Source: Rhytidiadelphus loreus (lineage: Eukaryota > Streptophyta > Bryopsida > Hypnales > Hylocomiaceae). From it: a stretch of DNA of 64,000 nt. Location of the stretch: positions 6,696,001 to 6,760,000 of the forward strand of contig OX344764.1 in assembly GCA_947034895.1 (NCBI GenBank). Reading direction: 5' to 3'. A program made the position numbers and the translations under genes. Below the pieces are notes generated by a model, which searched no databases, was not told the origin of the DNA, and was given only the letters and a program-made list of their open reading frames with translations. Shown here in pieces: positions 63,001 through 64,000 of the stretch; the stretch's first letter is position 1, and each line of letters opens with the position of its first letter.

Positions 63001-63975
63001 CTAAATTTTTTTAAGGTGCTCCCGGCTTAACTCACCGGTCTCCTTTTGCTTTATCATGTCCTTAGGGTCCATCTTGAAACATAGTCTGAAAATCTTACGA
63101 AGCACACCGCCATCCTGCAAGTCCTTCAAACCCTCCAAGGAATACGCAACACCAATGGGAGTTGCTGCGTGCGCAGAACCCCTACTAACGGTTGAAGAAA
63201 TATACCGTAGCGTCTGCATCATCTTCAACATGTTGGCAGTCGGCTTCAGCTTCATGCCGAAAATCTCCATCTTCCTCTCCCCCGGCTCTTGGCAAAACTC
63301 GATGGCATCCCGAGATCTCAACCACTCCGCTTGCCCTGCAGAATCCACACTACCTTTCCCACCAGCAATGTAGAACGCCTCCAAAACTTTGTCAGAAAAG
63401 GCTCTGACACAAATCTCAAAAGCAACAACATTCAAGGAGCTTTGCATAATGACATGCTGTTGCAACGCTTGAATCTCCACTTGCATTGACTCTTTGTCTT
63501 TACGCCACTGCCTTTGGTCATTATGCCTCTCCGCCTCCGCGTTTTCCATTCGCCCTTTCACATTACGCCTCTCCACCTCCGCGTTTTCCATTCGCCCTTT
63601 CACATTACGCCTCTCCACCTCCGCGCTTTCCATTCGCCTTTGCAGTGAGGCCACCGAATCCTTAAGATCAGTGATGTCATTTTGAGATGTAATCATCTCG
63701 ACCATAAAAGACCGGGACGGAGAATCACCAACCATCTCGGGTACAGGAGAGCCCAACGGCCTGATCTTCCGCACAACACCCGTGCCAACAAGATCCTTCA
63801 CTTCTCCTGTGGTTGCCAACTAGATAGTCCCAGCCTTCATCAAGTTCACAAACCTCGCGACCTTGCTTGGGTTCTTCGATGGAAGGTTCTCCCGAGAAGC
63901 TAAAGAAAACCGAGAAGCTAAAGGCCTCTTCACACCCCTCGACTCCGGTTTAAAACTGATAGGCTTACGCTCCAT
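63001..63975 (-). pseudogene. Coiled-coil protein of unknown function, one in-frame TAG
   Basis: From an ATG at 63975 (directly after TATTTGCAGGG, a likely splice acceptor) the frame runs 51 codons (MERKPISFKPESRG..., rich in Lys, Arg and Ser), meets TAG at 63822-63820, and then stays open for 272 codons to 63001. The open part has a long charged coiled coil (about residues 95-175) containing three tandem 14-residue units, RRMESAEVERRNVK, GRMENAEVERRNVK, GRMENAEAERHNDQ. After it comes a globular-looking end with VVAFEICVRAFSDKVLEAFY and KMEIFGMKLKPTANMLKMMQ. I do not recognise the family. The TAG could be a CAG-to-TAG change; the frame is otherwise open for over 950 bases, so it is either a young pseudogene, a gene whose exon starts after the stop, or an allele with a nonsense change. 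Confidence 0.5.
63527..63645. repeat. Tandem 42-base units coding coiled-coil heptads
   Basis: The words TCCGCGTTTTCCATTCGCCC and TTACGCCTCTCCACC recur at 42-base steps (three units) inside the coiled-coil frame, each unit coding two heptads on the minus strand. The middle copies are almost identical, so the duplication is recent compared with the rest of the gene. Confidence 0.85.
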
Positions 63976-64000
63976 CCCTGCAAATAAAAACCATACCAAA

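Overview
The window looks like nuclear DNA of a land plant. Seven genes or gene remnants have many short exons with clean GT/AG borders, and their products are plant families: a plastid At2g34460-type protein, a SKIP5 F-box protein, a fused DHFR-TS, a GT47 exostosin and an ABC1K kinase. Introns are mostly 100-400 bases and the space between genes is AT-rich and full of DNA transposons. A seed-free plant (bryophyte or lycophyte) is my guess; nothing in the sequence proves it.

Layout. 1-19 kb is a transposon and repeat region: CACTA-type ends, small CACTA MITEs with 3-base target duplications, a 69-base minisatellite, a decayed En/Spm-like gene and a C/A-rich satellite-like block. 19.4-25.4 kb holds a 13-exon ABC1K/ADCK2-like kinase (+). 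29.3-31.9 kb holds a 5-exon plastid NAD(P)-binding protein (+). 32.3-34.4 kb has two TTAA-bounded transposons. 36.7-38.9 kb is a GT47 exostosin glycosyltransferase (-). 39.8-42.5 kb is an Erv41-type cargo receptor (-) and 47.7-51.2 kb is its predicted partner Erv46 (+), the two pointing away from each other. 51.8-52.5 kb is a decayed DDE transposase (-). 54.6-55.5 kb is another TTAA element. 57.4-59.1 kb is a SKIP5-like F-box gene (-). 60.9-62.6 kb is a DHFR-TS locus (-) with a frameshift in DHFR and most of TS missing. 63.0-64.0 kb is a coiled-coil reading frame (-) interrupted by one TAG.

How they relate. Most genes are housekeeping genes with no shared pathway. The exception is the Erv41/Erv46 pair: in yeast and animals these proteins form one complex cycling between ER and Golgi, so their divergent adjacency is notable. 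The most informative mobile-DNA observation is a group of elements from at least three sequence families, all bounded by TTAA and inverted repeats that mostly begin CCC. One of them has a related, uninterrupted copy of its insertion site elsewhere in the window carrying a single TTAA. Exon joins for the five complete genes were worked out by hand and all keep phase, giving 617, 324, 466, 379, 385 and 250 residues for the six intact proteins (ABC1K, At2g34460-like, GT47, Erv41, Erv46, SKIP5).
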